NCBI GenBank assembly: GCA_020086605.1
Contig: JACBWW010000045.1
Coordinates: 5,849,400-5,913,399 of the forward strand
Source: Lanius collurio
Taxonomy: Eukaryota; Chordata; Aves; Passeriformes; Laniidae
Length of the DNA stretch: 64,000 nucleotides
Direction of reading: 5' to 3'
Positions within the stretch are counted from its first letter, which is position 1; every line of letters starts with the position of its first letter. A program made the position numbers and the translations under genes. Below the pieces are notes generated by a model. The model ran no database searches. It had not been told where the DNA came from and worked only from the letters and a program-made list of their open reading frames with translations. Positions 63,806-64,000 of this stretch are shown here, in pieces.

Positions 63806-63963
63806 TCACAACAACAACAACAACAAAAATTGAACTAAAAACGCCCAAAAACAACCAAACAAAACCCCCCCCCAAACAAACACAAAAAAAATCCCAAAAT
63901 CAACAACAACAAAAAAAATCCCAACCCAAACCCCTCCCCCAAATCACCCCCTCCCCCCAAAAT
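63806..63963. repeat. A/C-only low-complexity tract with CAA repeats
   Basis: About 158 bases consist almost only of A and C, with CAA repeats at both ends, a run of nine C and many AAAC/CCCAAA blocks. It is of the same kind as the tract at 4499-4655. The opposite strand is G/T-only, with short G runs. Confidence 0.85.
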
Positions 63964-63988
63964 AACCAACCCCACAATATGTGGTCAA

Positions 63989-64000
63989 TATATATATATA
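63989..64000. repeat. TA dinucleotide run at window edge
   Basis: A TA run reaches the end of the window, so its full length is unknown. Confidence 0.7.

Noticed and set aside
1..64000. CRISPR arrays, phage or defence genes, operons, rRNA/tRNA genes
   Set aside because: No regularly spaced repeats, tRNA-like cloverleaf or prokaryotic gene organisation was seen. The repeat content is that of a bird nuclear genome.

Overview
This is raw eukaryotic nuclear DNA that looks avian, most likely a songbird-type genome. The evidence is repeat content: 3' ends of CR1 LINEs, the dominant bird retroposon, and compact endogenous-retrovirus solo LTRs. The sequence is AT-rich, has no dense coding, and shows none of the operon or ribosome-binding-site signs of a prokaryote. 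Most of it reads as intergenic or intronic. Open frames of 60-150 codons occur on both strands everywhere with no codon continuity, and nearly all of them are chance.

Layout. From 1 to 26 kb there is unique AT-rich sequence with a few simple repeats, an A/C low-complexity tract (4.5 kb), a perfect 13-bp inverted repeat (8.26 kb) and one CR1 3' end (9.44-9.78 kb). From 26.2 to 31.7 kb there is a retroviral cluster. It holds a short LTR (family B, minus strand, 6-bp target duplication) split by a longer solo LTR (family A, 4-bp target duplication), followed 3.8 kb later by a second family-A LTR in the same orientation with no matching target duplication. From 31.7 to 53 kb the sequence is again mostly unique, with candidate conserved noncoding blocks, hairpins and a CR1 scrap (52.2 kb). 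An intact family-B LTR with a perfect 6-bp duplication lies at 62.93-63.22 kb and serves as an internal reference for the empty site of the nested insertion.

Coding. The best case for a gene is on the minus strand between about 62.3 and 55.0 kb. Two neighbouring segments (55368-55650 and 55070-55186) are open in one frame, bounded by plausible to strong splice sites, and agree in phase. Together they encode a helical stretch. Weaker candidate exons lie upstream on the same strand at 56836-56934 and 62219-62337, and a possible broken one at 59743-59965. I could not identify the gene. The pattern is reminiscent of GAIN/REJ-type extracellular helical regions, but that is only an inference.

I found no rRNA, tRNA, CRISPR array, defence system or complete viral gene. 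The most solid, checkable result is the nested LTR structure.
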